Source: Gyrodactylus bullatarudis (lineage: Eukaryota; Platyhelminthes; Monogenea; Gyrodactylidea; Gyrodactylidae). Taken from it: a DNA stretch of 64,000 bases. Below the pieces are notes generated by a model, which was not told the origin of the DNA, did no database searches, and saw only the letters and a list, made by a program, of their open reading frames with translations. The translations under genes and the position numbers were made by a program. This document shows positions 1-12,044 of the stretch, piece by piece (the first letter of the stretch is position 1; each line of letters opens with the position of its first letter). The DNA lies in contig SSNU01000055.1 in NCBI GenBank assembly GCA_012064415.1, positions 62,001-126,000 on the forward strand, read 5' to 3'.

Positions 1-1273
1 AGGATATCCCTCTAAATTCTATTTCCTGGTCAATTTTACTGCCTAAAAATTAGTGAGAATAAAATATCTGACAAAAATAGCGGGATCTATCAAAATTTGA
101 ATAGGAAAAATCGGTCCTTTTTATCCAAAAGAAAAACTTTTAATTTGAAATAGATAGAAATAGAACTGCTTATCTAGAATTAACTAAATAATGTGTAGAA
201 ATGTGTTGAAGTCAAATATAAACTGATTGTTTATCCAAGTTTAGGACTGTGTGTCCTCTTCCCTTACCCTATTGACCCTTTCTATCAAGAGTCAGAAAAT
301 ACTTTTTTTTTACCACCAATTCGGTAGGAATCTCTTTTGGAATTTCAGTTACATTCATTCGTCAAACTCGTGCTATTCTAATTCAGAGAAAGCTGATTTT
401 TAAAAACTTAATTTTTCTTTAAAACGTTTTTTTGAAAACCTACTTCCCAGGGTCATAGATAAAAACCAAGATATCTTATGTAATCATACCTGTAGAATTC
501 AGATATGTAATCGCATGAACTCTATCAGCTAAACCTTCAAAGATGGCCAATTTTTGGATAAGAAAATAACCCTATTTTTATCGGTATCTCCTGAACTAAA
601 AATATTTTGATAAACTTTTGTTTGATATCCCAATTCTGATCCAAAATATTCATACGAATTTCAGTGTCATTCTGGTAGAGAACTTTTTGTTTTGTTATTC
701 TTCATACAGTTTGTGGCTACTAGGAAGAAGTAGTGACTAAGAAACAAATTTTAATTTTTCAAGATGTTTTATTATCATTGTTACATGTTGGCAAAAAGAA
801 TTCTCTTTTTTCAATTCTCATACGAAGCGTGATGCGACTTTATTATCATGCAGCAGTCTTTCAATGCACGTAATTCCGAAAAGAAGTTTCCATCTTCAAA
901 ATTTTCCACGAAGGAAATAATAATGAGAAAAACAATTTTTTCCAGATTCCATTGCGTGTTTCCTCATTATTAAGATGATTATTACAGGAGATAACTCTAT
1001 AGATATGTGGAATTGAATGTAGTTGAATTTTGTGAGAAAATTCACATGATATAATTAATCAAAAATGTATCGATCAGTCCTTCCCCCTTTGACTAGATCT
1101 TATACTTTGATACTCTAGGTTAGCTCTTTAAGTTCCACTGCGTTTATTGTTTCGTTTCATGATGGAATCGAAAATATTTAATAAAAATCAGTAAAAGTAG
1201 ATTTAATTGGAATATCACCAACCTTTTTCCAAAGCCTCTTCAAGACGTTTCATTACTAAGATAGTCAAGTACC
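1..1273. other. Non-coding, dispersed repeat inside
   Basis: I see no coding exon here. Around 351-545 there is a dispersed repeat also found near 63720-63895. Both share a run like AAAACGTTTTTTTGA followed by GGGTCAT(A/G)GATAAAAACCAAGATA. The rest is AT-rich sequence without recognisable structure. Confidence 0.6.
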
Positions 1274-1558
1274 TTCTTCAGCGGATGCGACTGTGGAGCT
1301 TCTTATATAGGACGTACGATTAGGAAATTGTCAACTAGGTCAAATGATCATCTAAAGAAGGATACAGCGGTGACAAGACACATCAAACAGGAAAATCATA
1401 AGGCTTCGATTCCTAATTTCTCAATTTTGTATAAAAATGCGGGTGATGACAGCACAGATTTGTGGGTGAAGGAGAAATTCTTCATCAATCACTTTAAACC
1501 AAACCTGTGTGTTCAGAAAAATTACTCTCATAATCTTCAATTACCCTGGCCTATGTGA
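1274..1558 (+). mobile_element. Penelope-like element fragment, GIY-YIG end
   Basis: An open frame reads GCDCGASYIGRTIRKL, then STRSNDH, and ends around PNLCVQKNYSHNLQ. The pattern Y-I-G-x-T-x-x-x-L-x-x-R-x-x-x-H, preceded by C-x-C-G, is the GIY-YIG endonuclease signature found at the C-terminus of Penelope-like retroelements. No reverse transcriptase is visible upstream, so this is a 5'-truncated, decayed copy. The non-coding tail after the stop (CCTGGCCTATGTGAGCTTTT onward to about 1670) is also found, diverged, at about 42150-42510, which marks it as the 3' end of an interspersed element. A host GIY-YIG gene is less likely because of the second copy. The homology call is inference from the motif. 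Confidence 0.6.
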
Positions 1559-2413
1559 GCTTTTTCACTTTTCTCTTCACTCCTGCTTTTTATTGAAGTG
1601 TTTTGGTGTTTTTTCAGCTCACATTATATTTTTCAACTTTTACTATACTTCTTTCAAAATTTGTAAAATATTATTTTCAATGAATTTAAAACTGATGAAC
1701 TATAAATAAATGTACATTTGGTGAATAAAACTTTTTCTTCTATAACTACAAGTATTATATAATAAAACATAATTTATTCAACATTCTAATTTAAATCAAA
1801 AACCTGTCTTCACCAGTTTTCCATTACATTAAAATCTTTATAATCTGCCAGGCTGGGTTCCGACATGTTAAATTTAAATCCAAAGTTTTTATTCTAAGAA
1901 ATCAAATCAGAGTTGACTTTTCGTTTTGCTAAAACTCGCTTAACCCAAGATTCTACTCATGACGCCCTGTTTAATTTTTGGCTTATAAATTTATACAGTA
2001 AAAACTTTATGCAATAATAATATAGACTAGAGCACTCAAATGATGGCAATAGGCAACCAATTCTATTAATGTTTCTGTGTTCCCCATTTTATTTTATCAT
2101 TCCTACTATTTTTTTAACACATTCCCTCTCATTCTTTTATTGATGGAATTTATTTCTCTCTACACAGTAAAAGCTACAGTTATTTTAGTAAAGTACTAAA
2201 CTTTATCGTTTTCTATAGGGCTTCTCTTTCTTTATTCATTCACAGAAAAAAAATAATGATAATAAAATATATCAACTTTGTGTTCTTTTGTTGGGGTTTG
2301 TATTATACTATGTTTTATTCTTTTATGGTCAGTCCTTCCTACTCCTATTTTATACAGCTATTCTCGATGAATTTGGGATTTTTACAAAATTTTTAATTGA
2401 TTTCAAGATTTTA
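1559..2413. other. No gene seen
   Basis: AT-rich sequence. The first 110 bases belong to the non-coding tail of the Penelope-like fragment. I see no other supportable feature. Confidence 0.5.
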
Positions 2414-2778
2414 TCAAGCTGTAAAATAAAAAATCAGAGTTTTGAGACGTTGATGAGAAAATTAAAAAATTAGCGCATATATTTCCAAATTATGCCTTTC
2501 CATTGTGCCGTTATGATCATCTCACTTCTAATATCGCTGAGTCAGCCAAAAACTCAATAAAAGAACTAAGGGAAATGCATCCCTTTGCTTGTTTGTACCA
2601 ATATTGCAACAGAGCATCTGCAATCTTTTTAAAAAGGAGAAATATTTATTCAATTTCTGAAAATATCCTCACTTCCAACTTTCAATTGAAATTTGATAGA
2701 GAATTCTCAGAAGCCAAGAAACTACAAGTTACAAGGTGTATGCTGGATAAAAAGTTTACGGTGACCTATTTATTATGA
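2414..2778 (+). pseudogene. MULE-type transposase C-terminal remnant
   Basis: After one frameshift near 2466, the translation gives LAHIFPNYAFPLCRYDHL, then TSNIAES, then IKELREM and AKKLQV further on. RYxHLTSNIAES followed by a (L/I)KExRE block is characteristic of the C-terminal part of Mutator-like (MULE) transposases. The upstream piece in the other frame (CKIKNQSFETLMRKLK) fits the preceding helix of the same region. The catalytic DDE part and the zinc knuckle are not visible, so this is a dead fragment. Neither inverted end could be found. Confidence 0.6.
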
Positions 2779-5700
2779 ATAGTCTTAATTTTGGAAAAAA
2801 ATCAAAAAATATGCAATATATTTGGGAATTAACTCTAAAAAATAAAGCATGATTGCCCGTTCGTAGAACGAAACTGGCTAGGTCTCTCTCAAATTTGTCC
2901 CCTGCATATCCTTTAGTTCATCTTGTTTTGAGAACAATATCTGATTCACATCCTCTTTTGTCAGAGAATTCAGCTCGCTTCCTTTCTGTTATTGTTATAT
3001 TATCCAGAGAATCGGGTGAATTAACAATAAAAGTTTGATTCACACTTGATTCGTTACATTCATATTCTTATTTTTGTGAAGGAAACTTTAGCAAGAGAGA
3101 ATTTATGAAAACAACTGTTACTGTTATTCAGGAATGAAATATTTCTAGTTCATTGAATTCAACTTTTTTTCCTGTTAATTCAAAATCAGTTTATCCGACT
3201 ACATTTTTAATCAACCGGGATGTCAACCTAATAACGAGTCCTTGGTGATGTGAAAAACTTTTAGATTTATCCTAATGATTCATCGAGTGAGAAACAAGGT
3301 TGAAAAAATGTCCTTCTATATATTTAGAAGATTTGTTATTTAGAAGATACATTTGTTTATTCTCCTGGACTATCAATATAGTTTGTCTGCCCATCTTCAT
3401 TAAAACGTAGATGAAGTGATACTTTCTGTAAAAGTAGAAAACTACGTCTTAATTAAGATTGAAATTCAATATTTTCTCCCAATTATTGATTAACATGAGT
3501 ATTTTGGTTGTTTCTTCTGATAAGATTTTGGAGAGTTTTTACTTAAATTCGCCCTCTTATACCAAGGAAATAATAATTATGAAAATACAGAATTAGATGT
3601 AAAGCTTAATCGAAATTAAGATGTTTTTCCAAATTTTTAAATCAGATTCATCAAATTCAACTATTTTCACACATGCCAGTGTAAGGAAAATTTCCTGCGC
3701 CATGCCTGACAGCTTCAAAAAGAGATTTGAAATTTATGATTTCGCTAAAAAACCGAAATTAGAGAGATACATAACATCGAGCATAACATCTAAACTAGAG
3801 CTGATAGCTGAAAAGTTTGAGGCAACGAGTTGTAGAGAGTTTTTCGCAGTTTATTACAATTCTTTAAGAATTTTAATGCGAGCTTTAATAAACTTTTTAG
3901 AGCAAAAATAAGACCTTAGATTCAGTCAAACACAAATTCGAATATTTCTCGAAATCCAAACGCTAAAAAATTTTCAAAATTTAAGAATCTCATTATTTTA
4001 ACCTGACATGCATACTGTAAAAATTTCACTAAGTACAAAATTTTTTGCTAGACTGTGTTATTTGTTGGTAACAATGAGAATATCAACTTTTATGACAATA
4101 TTATAACCCTTCCGGTGCTGATGGTCCAGTTTTCAATATTTTCGAACATTTTTAACTTTATCAGTTAGGCAATTCAAGTTTAAATTGAAGCCCAAAATGA
4201 GAAATTGTAATATCTCTTGTCAGAATTTGGTTATAAATTTTTTTATAAAAATTCTCTTCAAGTGCCCTTGCTTGAACACATTTTTTGTCTATGAAAGGAA
4301 AAAAACATGATTAGATCATCTTACAGGCTTCAATACAAAAGTGTGTACTTTAAAATAATGTGCAATCATTATCTTGCTTTCTTCCAAAAGAAATATGGCC
4401 TCATTGATTTGAAAATCTTGAATTATTTTTCTGGTCTTTTTCTCTTAAAGGTAAGCAAGATGCGTCTGTTCTCGGAAGAAATCTTCAGGGCTGATGATCT
4501 CTGCAATTAAAAGCGTACTTATGTATTTTAATATACATTAGAATGGCTTCTCTGTGCCTAATAAATGTTCACCCATTTTTCAATTTGTATGACCTTATGT
4601 CTTGGAAAGTAGCAACCTATGAGTGAATCGTACAATGCTGTATTTTTTTAAAAAACAGAAAAACTCTCCCTACTTACTTTAATGTCATGAAAAGAAGGCA
4701 TGTTCTATACACACACAGCTTAAATAAACAAATCAAATATTTTTGAAAATATACGAATATCATTTTCCATTCGTTCACTTGAGGAGGAATAATATATAAA
4801 CTCGATGGCAGTTATAATTATGAATAATAATGGATTCCTCTGGTTAAATATTTGATTAGTGATGATTCAAATTTTCATCTCCTTATGCCATAGTTTACGA
4901 TTCCTTTCTGACTTCATTTCTGTCTTTTTGTATTGACACTGTGTTTATTTAAGGACCAAAGATTTCTTCTCATCTTATTTATCATGTTTTCATTAAATTT
5001 ATGCTGGTGTACTCTAAAGATTTCGCTTTGATAAAAGAAAGAATCACAGTTTTTTTAATGCGCGCCAACATTTTTCAATGAAATTTTTTACTATAATTTT
5101 TTGATTATGATTCCAACTTGAGTTTTTTTCCTATCCATTTGTCAAATTTGGAGATTTTTCTTGAAAACCCAATAGAATTTTCATTTCTCCTTTTCTTTTG
5201 TCTTGTGATTCGTGAGAATGACTGATTCGGGGCTGTGATCCTTAAGTCGAACACAATATTATTATTACGAATTCGTATTAACATGTATATACATTGTATA
5301 ATACATACAGTTGAGCTGGAATAAATGTGGGCTAACAAATCTAATGACTCATCGTTAATGGAAGAGATCAAATAAAAGTTTACCGATTCTTGATTGAAAT
5401 CCATATTGGCAAGAGTTGGTGGAACCCCAAATCAAATGCAGGAAAAAAGAAACACTCTTGAAATTAAAATCGCACGGTGGTCAATATAATATTAATACAT
5501 GGAACAATGCATTTAACGACTCCCCGTGATATCCAACACATTTCTAAATGAAGAATGCGGATAATTGACCTTTAAATGTTTAATAGCACTACGATTGAAA
5601 TGAATTTTATCCTAGTAAATGCTAGCCCATGTAATTTTTCCATCCTGAAAAGCATTGGAACAATTGAAACCTTGCATTACATCAACTGGTTAGTTAGAAG

Positions 5701-6035
5701 TTTAGTTTGCGTGGAAGCAATATTTTAATAACTTCATAAACTTATCCCGAAAGAATCTTCTCAGTGCACTTGTTTTCTTTTGCTCTGTAGAAGAAATTCT
5801 AAAGTAAATTTAAGATAATGGAAATATTATGTCCTTCAATGAAGAAAAATTGTAATTTCTTTCTCAAACTTGTCTTAATCCACTGTGACTCCGAGTTTAT
5901 GACTTCCCCATAGTTGCCCCCACCCCCTTTGTGTATTTTAATAATAAATCTCTCCAAGATGAACAAAATGTATTATGTTTAAATAATTACAACTTTATTT
6001 ATGTAAATTTAATTCCTTATTTTTCCATCTTGAAG
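2779..6035. other. Mostly non-coding; half MITE near 4107
   Basis: This stretch has several short open frames (for example a 96-codon one at 3621-3911 and a 67-codon one at 4307-4510) with no recognisable domain. At 4107-4205 a sequence beginning CCCTTCCGGTGCTGATGG matches the inverted right half of the TTAA-flanked element at 53985-54200, so it is a half copy. The stretch from 4900 to 6035 probably lies in the intron upstream of the tail gene that follows. Confidence 0.45.
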
Positions 6036-6757
6036 AAATGCCCAAATCCAAAGAGAACATTGTCAGCTACATGAATCCAGTGAGTACTATATAGAATATT
6101 TATCTAGTTGTGATGGTTTATTTTTAATCGAATACTCTCATTTTGAAGAATGAACAAAAGTATGCTCCAAATGGCTATTTCAATTCAAGACGAATGAATA
6201 CCTCCGGCCATCCGGTCTACTCAACTAAACAACAGGCCATGTACAATGATATGACCCTACAGAAGAGATCGTTCACTTCTCATGGGTACGCTGATGCTTC
6301 TCCAGTTTACCAAAGCCTTGACAGGCTAGACACTCCATTAGCCCATCAAGACTATCAGAGACCTCAGACTTCGATACCGCAAAATATGATGAATACTGGC
6401 TACTTTTACAACCCAGCAGAGGCCATTTATCAAGATCAAATTCCCAACGTCAGCTACTATGCAATGACGGATAAAATCGGCAATTCACACATGAACAAAA
6501 CCTCAGATGCAACAATAAGTAATTTACTAGAACTATTTAGAGGCTAGGCTGATTTATCTTTTTTTTCAAATAATTTAGGCCGGACTATATCAACGAAAAC
6601 AACAGACAGCCTAAACGAAAAACAAAAGTCTCCCCTGATCAATCCAGATGAGGCTGCTGATGCTGAAATATCCGAGTACACATCGAAAATGCCAGAACAT
6701 GCAAAGGGTCTTCACAAGCACGAGATTAGAGCTTACACTGAGGGTAGCTTTGTCTAG
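6036..6757 (+). CDS. 3' exons of membrane protein tail (sidekick-like?)
   Basis: Three exons can be joined: 6036-6079, 6149-6518 and 6579-6757. Introns of 69 and 60 nt both have GT-AG ends (donors GTGAGT and GTAATT). Phases agree, giving a continuous frame from KSKENIVSYMNP through a Tyr-, Gln- and Asn-rich low-complexity stretch with no folded domain or membrane segment, ending in YTEGSFV and a TAG stop. S-F-V at the C-terminus is a class I PDZ ligand (S/T-x-V). Repeated Tyr motifs (NGYF, SPVYQSL, TGYFY) look like a cytoplasmic signalling tail. The immunoglobulin-family adhesion receptor Sidekick is known to end in a similar SFV ligand, so this may be the 3' end of a sidekick orthologue; other adhesion receptors are possible. 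Upstream exons lie outside the window. AATAAA at 6878-6883 is a suitable poly(A) signal. Confidence 0.6.
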
Positions 6758-6877
6758 GCTACTACTCTGTGTGCCCAAATTAACAGAGTCTTTTTAATCT
6801 CAGCCTCATAAACATTATAATTATTATTTGAATAACTTATGTGATATATTATGTATTGTATTATATTATTATTATTG

Positions 6878-6883
6878 AATAAA
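6878..6883 (+). terminator. Poly(A) signal of tail gene
   Basis: AATAAA lies 121 nt after the stop at 6757, in an otherwise TTATTATT-rich 3' UTR. Confidence 0.5.
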
Positions 6884-8942
6884 TATTTTAAATTCCACAT
6901 ACGTTTTGATTTCTCTGAATGAATTTAGTAAATTTAACTCATTGTGAAATACTAGTCAATCATATTGAAAATTCATTGACCAATTGAAAACGAGAACAAT
7001 ATGAGTTCCTATTTGGTAGTTTTTTTAAATTAATTATGTAGGAAAGTAAATCTATCTCTGTTCATAACTTTGAATTGTCTTAATTAAGGTTTTTATGATT
7101 TACATATGAAAAGAGTCCATCCCCTTTCACGTGATTCATTGAATTTTCCATGAATAAATTCTCAATATCTATTCATGTTTCACGCTAGGAAGGGATGTAT
7201 TCTTATAATATTCTTCAAATGAGTTATGGTTAATTTAATTAGTTATTGTTATTATTAACGATGTATTACATTTACATTGGCAAGCAATGGTAGTTTTCTA
7301 TGGGGAAAGTTGTAATTTCTAATATATATGTACTGTGTTTAGAATGGAACTTTAAAAAGTTTAATTGAGTCATCCTCAAAATCAGATCTGTAGTATTGAT
7401 GAGATTTTACAGCTCTTAAAATAGAATATTGTTCTTCGTGATAAAACTAAAGAACGTGACTTGTATCAACTTGATACTCTGGCAATACAATACAATGTGA
7501 TAAGTACTTTATCGAATTAATCTAATCTCTTTGAGTTATTATCGTAATACTATTATTATCGTTATTATTATTTATTGGATGTATTAAAACGAAAATCAAA
7601 ATGATTTGAATCTAGCTAACAAACTGATTAGGTCAGAGAAAAACATTCTTTTTTTACTCTTCCGATTCAATGGCTAATAACTGTATTAGTACACTATGTA
7701 TAGTGGAAGAAAAATTCATTGAAAAAGAGATCGCAATGAAATTTTGAAGTGTAGGGAGGGTGTAAGTAAGACGAAGTAAACGATTCATAGTAATTTTTTT
7801 AAATGAATATTTATGCTCTAATGAGCAATGATTTCAAATGAACTTGATCACTACTGGAATTAAATCTCATGATGCACTTATCCTGAATGAAACAGTTTGC
7901 CTCAGTTGGAGGGATTTAATATTTTTTAAATAAAATTTACCATAATCATCTGATACAAGAGAGAAAGAGTTCAGGTCTAATTTTAAATTCCCCGAATAAC
8001 AACCAAAAAGATGGATACAAGAATAGATTCAATTCAATCCCCAAATGTGTTAGACAAGCTTTTGATTCTTTTCTCGATTCCCCAAATCTCATGGGAAAGG
8101 ATTTAGTTTTCCTGTACAAAAGACTTTAACACACGTTTAATGAAAATGAAGTGAAAGGTATAAAAAAATATTGGACACTTCAGTGAGTTTTTTTCGTTTC
8201 AAATCGAGCAAAAAGACTGAATTTTGTCGAATGGGAAAGAATTAACTTGAGTAACTTGATTTCAGTTTATTATTTTCTATTGCACTAGTATTAGGTGAAT
8301 CGTAAATTACCGTATTATAGGGAACATATTCAGAATTAATAATTTTGATTTAATAAAGCTACTGGTGAGAGAGAATTAATGAAAAGTGAATGCACTGCAA
8401 AATTTTCAATAGAACAGCCTAGAGAAACAATGATAAAAGACGGAATCACCACTGATTAAGTTGCTCAGCTAGAAAAATTATAAATGAAGAAAAGGTTATA
8501 AATATGTATATCGACAGTTACTATTAAATAATAAGACAAGAGGGAATTATTCATCAACCAAGAAGATATGATGTTAGGAACTAGACAGATTGTAACAATT
8601 TCAGACAGTTATTTTGACAGGTTAGCAGTAGGTGGTAATAGGGACTCCTCTATTGAAGTGCTGCAATTTTAGGGAAATAATATTTTTTGGGGGAACTACT
8701 TGTAAGTAAATACGTATATTGAAAACAAATTTCATTCATATAAACAAAAAATTATTGAAATTTTAAAATATCACACCAAAAATGTAAGATTGGAGTACAT
8801 TTAACAATTGAAAGCGAATATACTTGCATTAACAATAAATAATTTAAAGAATGACTATGCATACAGATAATTTTTACTAAAATGGAATGATTAATCGATT
8901 GAAATGGCAATATTTAGATTTTGATAAGAAAAAATATCACAA
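6884..8942. other. Intergenic, no gene seen
   Basis: About 2 kb of AT-rich DNA between the end of the tail gene and the 3' end of Argonaute copy A. Its right part must include the 3' UTR of that Argonaute. I found no repeats with clear ends. Confidence 0.5.
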
Positions 8943-11647
8943 TTAAGCGAAATACATGACGCGTAGAGTATTCTTGTGAACAGTTACAGCCTTGAGCATT
9001 GCCGTAGGTGTACGCTCGTCTGATGTGCCAGACTTTTGACTTCCCTCGCCACTGTCAATTTCCTTTTCGACGAGATGATACCGGGCTCTAAATGCAACCA
9101 GATGGGCATAGTAGGCCGGAGCTGGCACCGAAACACTCCTAGTACACCTTACGTAAGTGTGACACAGTTGATAAGTCAAGTTTTGAATGTCGTCAGCTGA
9201 GAATAGGTTATCATCCCAAAGGACGTGATAATGACTGGGTCTCGATGTGCCCTGGATGCCTGCGTGAGAACACAGGTAGAAGTCAAACTCGGTCGGATGC
9301 GTTATCACCTTGTCAACAGTTGTTCCTGCGGGAATGTTACCCGACTTCCCTTGATCACTTTCGTTGGCACAAAATAGTCGTGTATGATGTCTCTTCTGGA
9401 CCACCACGAAGGTTATTCCGGGTTGGTAGTTGCACTCCAATGTCAGACAGGCCTCTCTTATTGCCCTCAGCTCGAAGTTGAGCACATTTGAGAATTGCCC
9501 TTCGCTCACACCATCTCGATAATAAATAATCCTTGTTGGTTTGAACCTTGTCGATCGATAGAATTGCAGCAACAGCTCTTTCACCATCTGAGCCAGGTCC
9601 TGGATGATCTCTTGCCTGTGAGATTGAACTCGGACTGTCGCAGAGTATCTACTCGGGTGAGCATCCATGCTCGCTACCACGGCGGCTATACTCGGCTTAG
9701 CCTTATCGCCAGCTGGAGGATGGGTCACATCGGCTCCCAAGAAGATTACAGGCTCGCGGAACACTGTCGGCCTTACGCTTGGCACCAAGATAGAATTAAT
9801 ACCGCCCAGCTTCACGTTAATCTTCAAACATAGATTCGACAATGTCTGTGGAGTAGTTTTGTTGACGTTCTTGGACTGGACACACTGTGTTGCCAATCCA
9901 AACATTATGTCCCCGACTCTTTTTACTTCCGCTAAAGAAATAATCATTTGTCAGGCTGCAAAATATAACTGATTTTTCATTTCCACTTACCGTAAACTGG
10001 TGTCTTTCCTGGCAAAACGACAACCACCAGCTGCAGCCCCTTTAAGGAATGACGCAAGTATCTGAACATTGGCTCCACCTGCTCTTGACCAGAAACGTAC
10101 TTGCAGAAGCAGGGCTGCTCAACTATCGGCATACCTGCGTCGTTTGATATCTTTTGCAGCTGCTGGGTGAAATTTCGCAGGGCCTCCTCTCGTACAATCC
10201 TCTGCGTTGCGAAACAAGCAATGGCCCATGTCTTTATCTCAATTCCGGAGAAGAACTGTTTTCCTCTCATATCCCAGACACCTTGCTGAGGAGTTGCCTG
10301 AGCCTTGTTTCGGCCCCCGTATTGGATCTTGGGTGCTTGGATCACACGACCTGAAATCTGAGCCATCTTCTGCTCTACAGAAATTCCAAACACTTGCAAA
10401 TGAGGATCAGCATTGAAGTTGGCCCTCTTAACAAGATTGTTGATCTCCCTTTCACGGTCAGGAGCTGATCTAGCTGTTGCTTTGATCATAGTCGATGTTT
10501 GCAGATCTGTGAGCTTCTTGATACAACGTTGTCCTGACACCATATTACACACCTCAAGTGGAAGGTAAGTGTGCTTCTGCTCCTGACCCACCTGAAGACA
10601 TGGCAGGTGTGGGTACTGGAGATTTATGTTGTACCTCTCTTGGAAATACTTGGCCACGGTACAGTCAACTGTCGTTCCTGAGTCCAGTTGCAATGGGAAC
10701 GATTGAGCATTCGCTGATCTCTTTGTTACATTGCAAACTCGATACTTTCTTCGCATTGTCCCACAATGTGTGATCTCGACCTTTAGACCTGCGAATATCA
10801 ATGTTTATTACTTCCATGCCTGAATAAAATCCAACGTTTAACCGAACACTCACCTTTTATTTCTTTGGTGAACTTGACTCTGTGACTGTCCGTCAGAGGT
10901 CTATGGTCTCCCCTATCTGGCAGATCCAAGACTTCACTCATGAAATCAATCACTGATTGCGCTTTGTAAAATGCAGTAGCTGAAACATCGATGTTCAGCA
11001 TCATCTTCCACTTTGAGGGTCGCACGCTTTGGTGGAAACCAAACCAAACTTCACGGCCGCCTCCCAGCGGATTATTGTAACCATCAGGGTGTTGGAAGAA
11101 TGACCTTCCCACTGGAGTATAACTAAATAACATTCAAGTTTATATACAACCAAAATTACTGATCAAGATGTGGACTCACCTCATACTAGGTAAATGCCTC
11201 ATGATAACATCTAGAGCCACCACAGATTCCTGTGGAATGTGTTGTATATGTCCATGAAGTGCCTCTTCCAAAGCAAATAACGAAACCTCTGAGACATGCT
11301 TGATAGCCACTTTGAATAGACGATCTTTCCCCTCTCCAGGTAGAATAACATCAAGCTCTAGTCTTTCTCTATGAATTGGCAAAGGTTCCCGAGTGTACAT
11401 GTTTCTACGACCATCGAACACTGGCTTCTTGTTGAAGAAATACTTTTGATATGGCATAGAATTTACCATAGTTTCAATTATTTCCCTGTTTACTCTTCTT
11501 GGACACTTTTCGGGAGTTATGACTACATCGTAATGATGCAAAAATCCTTTTGGCATATTAATTATAAAATGATTAGCTCTCAGACTAATTGTACGTCCAT
11601 CTTCACCCATATTTGGCCTAGCTGGCGGCTCAAACACTATTTGATTC
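8943..11647 (-). repeat. Left arm of Argonaute inverted repeat
   Basis: This 2,705-bp arm is the reverse complement of 12335-15039. All exon boundaries mirror around 11991 without any indel. Where I compared nucleotides, including all three introns, I saw no difference. Identity starts within the codons before NQIVFEPP and stops with the last base of the TAA stop. Confidence 0.93.
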
Positions 11648-11878
11648 TCAATATTTTTCGATATCGAATCATCTCTTTGCGAGTTATTAGAGCTTGAGTT
11701 ATCGTTTGGGTTTCTTGATTCTTGTTCACTCAATTGTTGATTTTGAACAGATGAATCTAATTTATTACATAATTTATTTTTGTATATTACCTGGGTCCTT
11801 ATCATAGTTAATGAATCCAGAACTAAATAAATGAGTAGGTGGGTTATATGGCGTTCCGTACATATTAATCATAGTCAT
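8943..11878 (-). CDS. AGO1-type Argonaute, copy A
   Basis: The CDS joins, on the minus strand, 11878-11791, 11756-11180, 11122-10854, 10788-9991 and 9931-8943, giving 906 aa. Argonautes bind miRNA or siRNA as the core of RISC. The order is a short low-complexity N-terminus, N domain from NQIVFEPP, L1, PAZ, MID and PIWI, ending in MYFA as in animal AGO1/AGO2. The slicer tetrad is complete: D645 (in GADVTHPP), E685 (HRQEII), D717 (YRDGVSEG) and H854 (YYAHL). Introns of 57, 65 and 59 nt are the same as in copy B. From NQIVFEPP to the stop it is identical to copy B. The N-terminus ([16 protein letters not shown]) is homologous but diverged, and needs removal of a 34-nt GT-AG segment (11757-11790) to stay in frame. 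An ATG at 11805 is an alternative start in the downstream frame. Confidence 0.93.
11757..11790 (-). other. 34-nt apparent micro-intron in Argonaute A
   Basis: On the minus strand the segment starts GTAATATAC and ends AATTAG. Left in place it brings an in-frame TAA soon after the conserved [13 protein letters not shown] start. Removed, it joins KDP to DSSVQNQQ in the frame of the N domain. It carries several ATG and TAA triplets and has no counterpart in copy B, where the N-terminal exon is continuous. The other very short introns in this island make real splicing plausible; a frameshift mutation is the alternative. Confidence 0.45.
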
Positions 11879-12044
11879 AAAATATAATTAGAAAGACTTT
11901 ATTAACTGATATATACGATGAAAAATACAAAAAAGTTTATCACATAAATTTAAAATATCTATGAATTAAAAGACATCATTTGGAATTTTTGTCTTTTAAA
12001 AATGACCCAGAAGATTTAAAATTTTGTTCATAGACTTAGTCAGA
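11879..12044. promoter_or_regulatory. Head-to-head Argonaute intergenic space
   Basis: Only 166 bp separate the first in-frame ATG of copy A (11878, minus) from that of copy B (12045, plus). If no non-coding first exons lie elsewhere, this is a shared bidirectional promoter. However, the sequences before both ATGs contain pyrimidine-rich AG-ending stretches (for example TTTTGTTCATAG before copy B), so the ATGs may lie in second exons and the promoters may be further away or overlapping. I see no clear TATA box. Confidence 0.35.

Noticed and set aside
3621..3911. 96-codon plus-strand frame
   Set aside because: No recognised domain, no splice support, and it sits between transposon remnants.
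5105..5404. 99-codon minus-strand frame
   Set aside because: Amino acid content is like random AT-rich sequence, and there is no domain or convincing splice context.
9245..9972. Open frames on the plus strand of up to 112 codons over Argonaute A, with mirrored ones at 14010-14737
   Set aside because: They lie antisense to the PIWI-coding exon, appear in both arms only because the arms are identical, and encode nothing recognisable.
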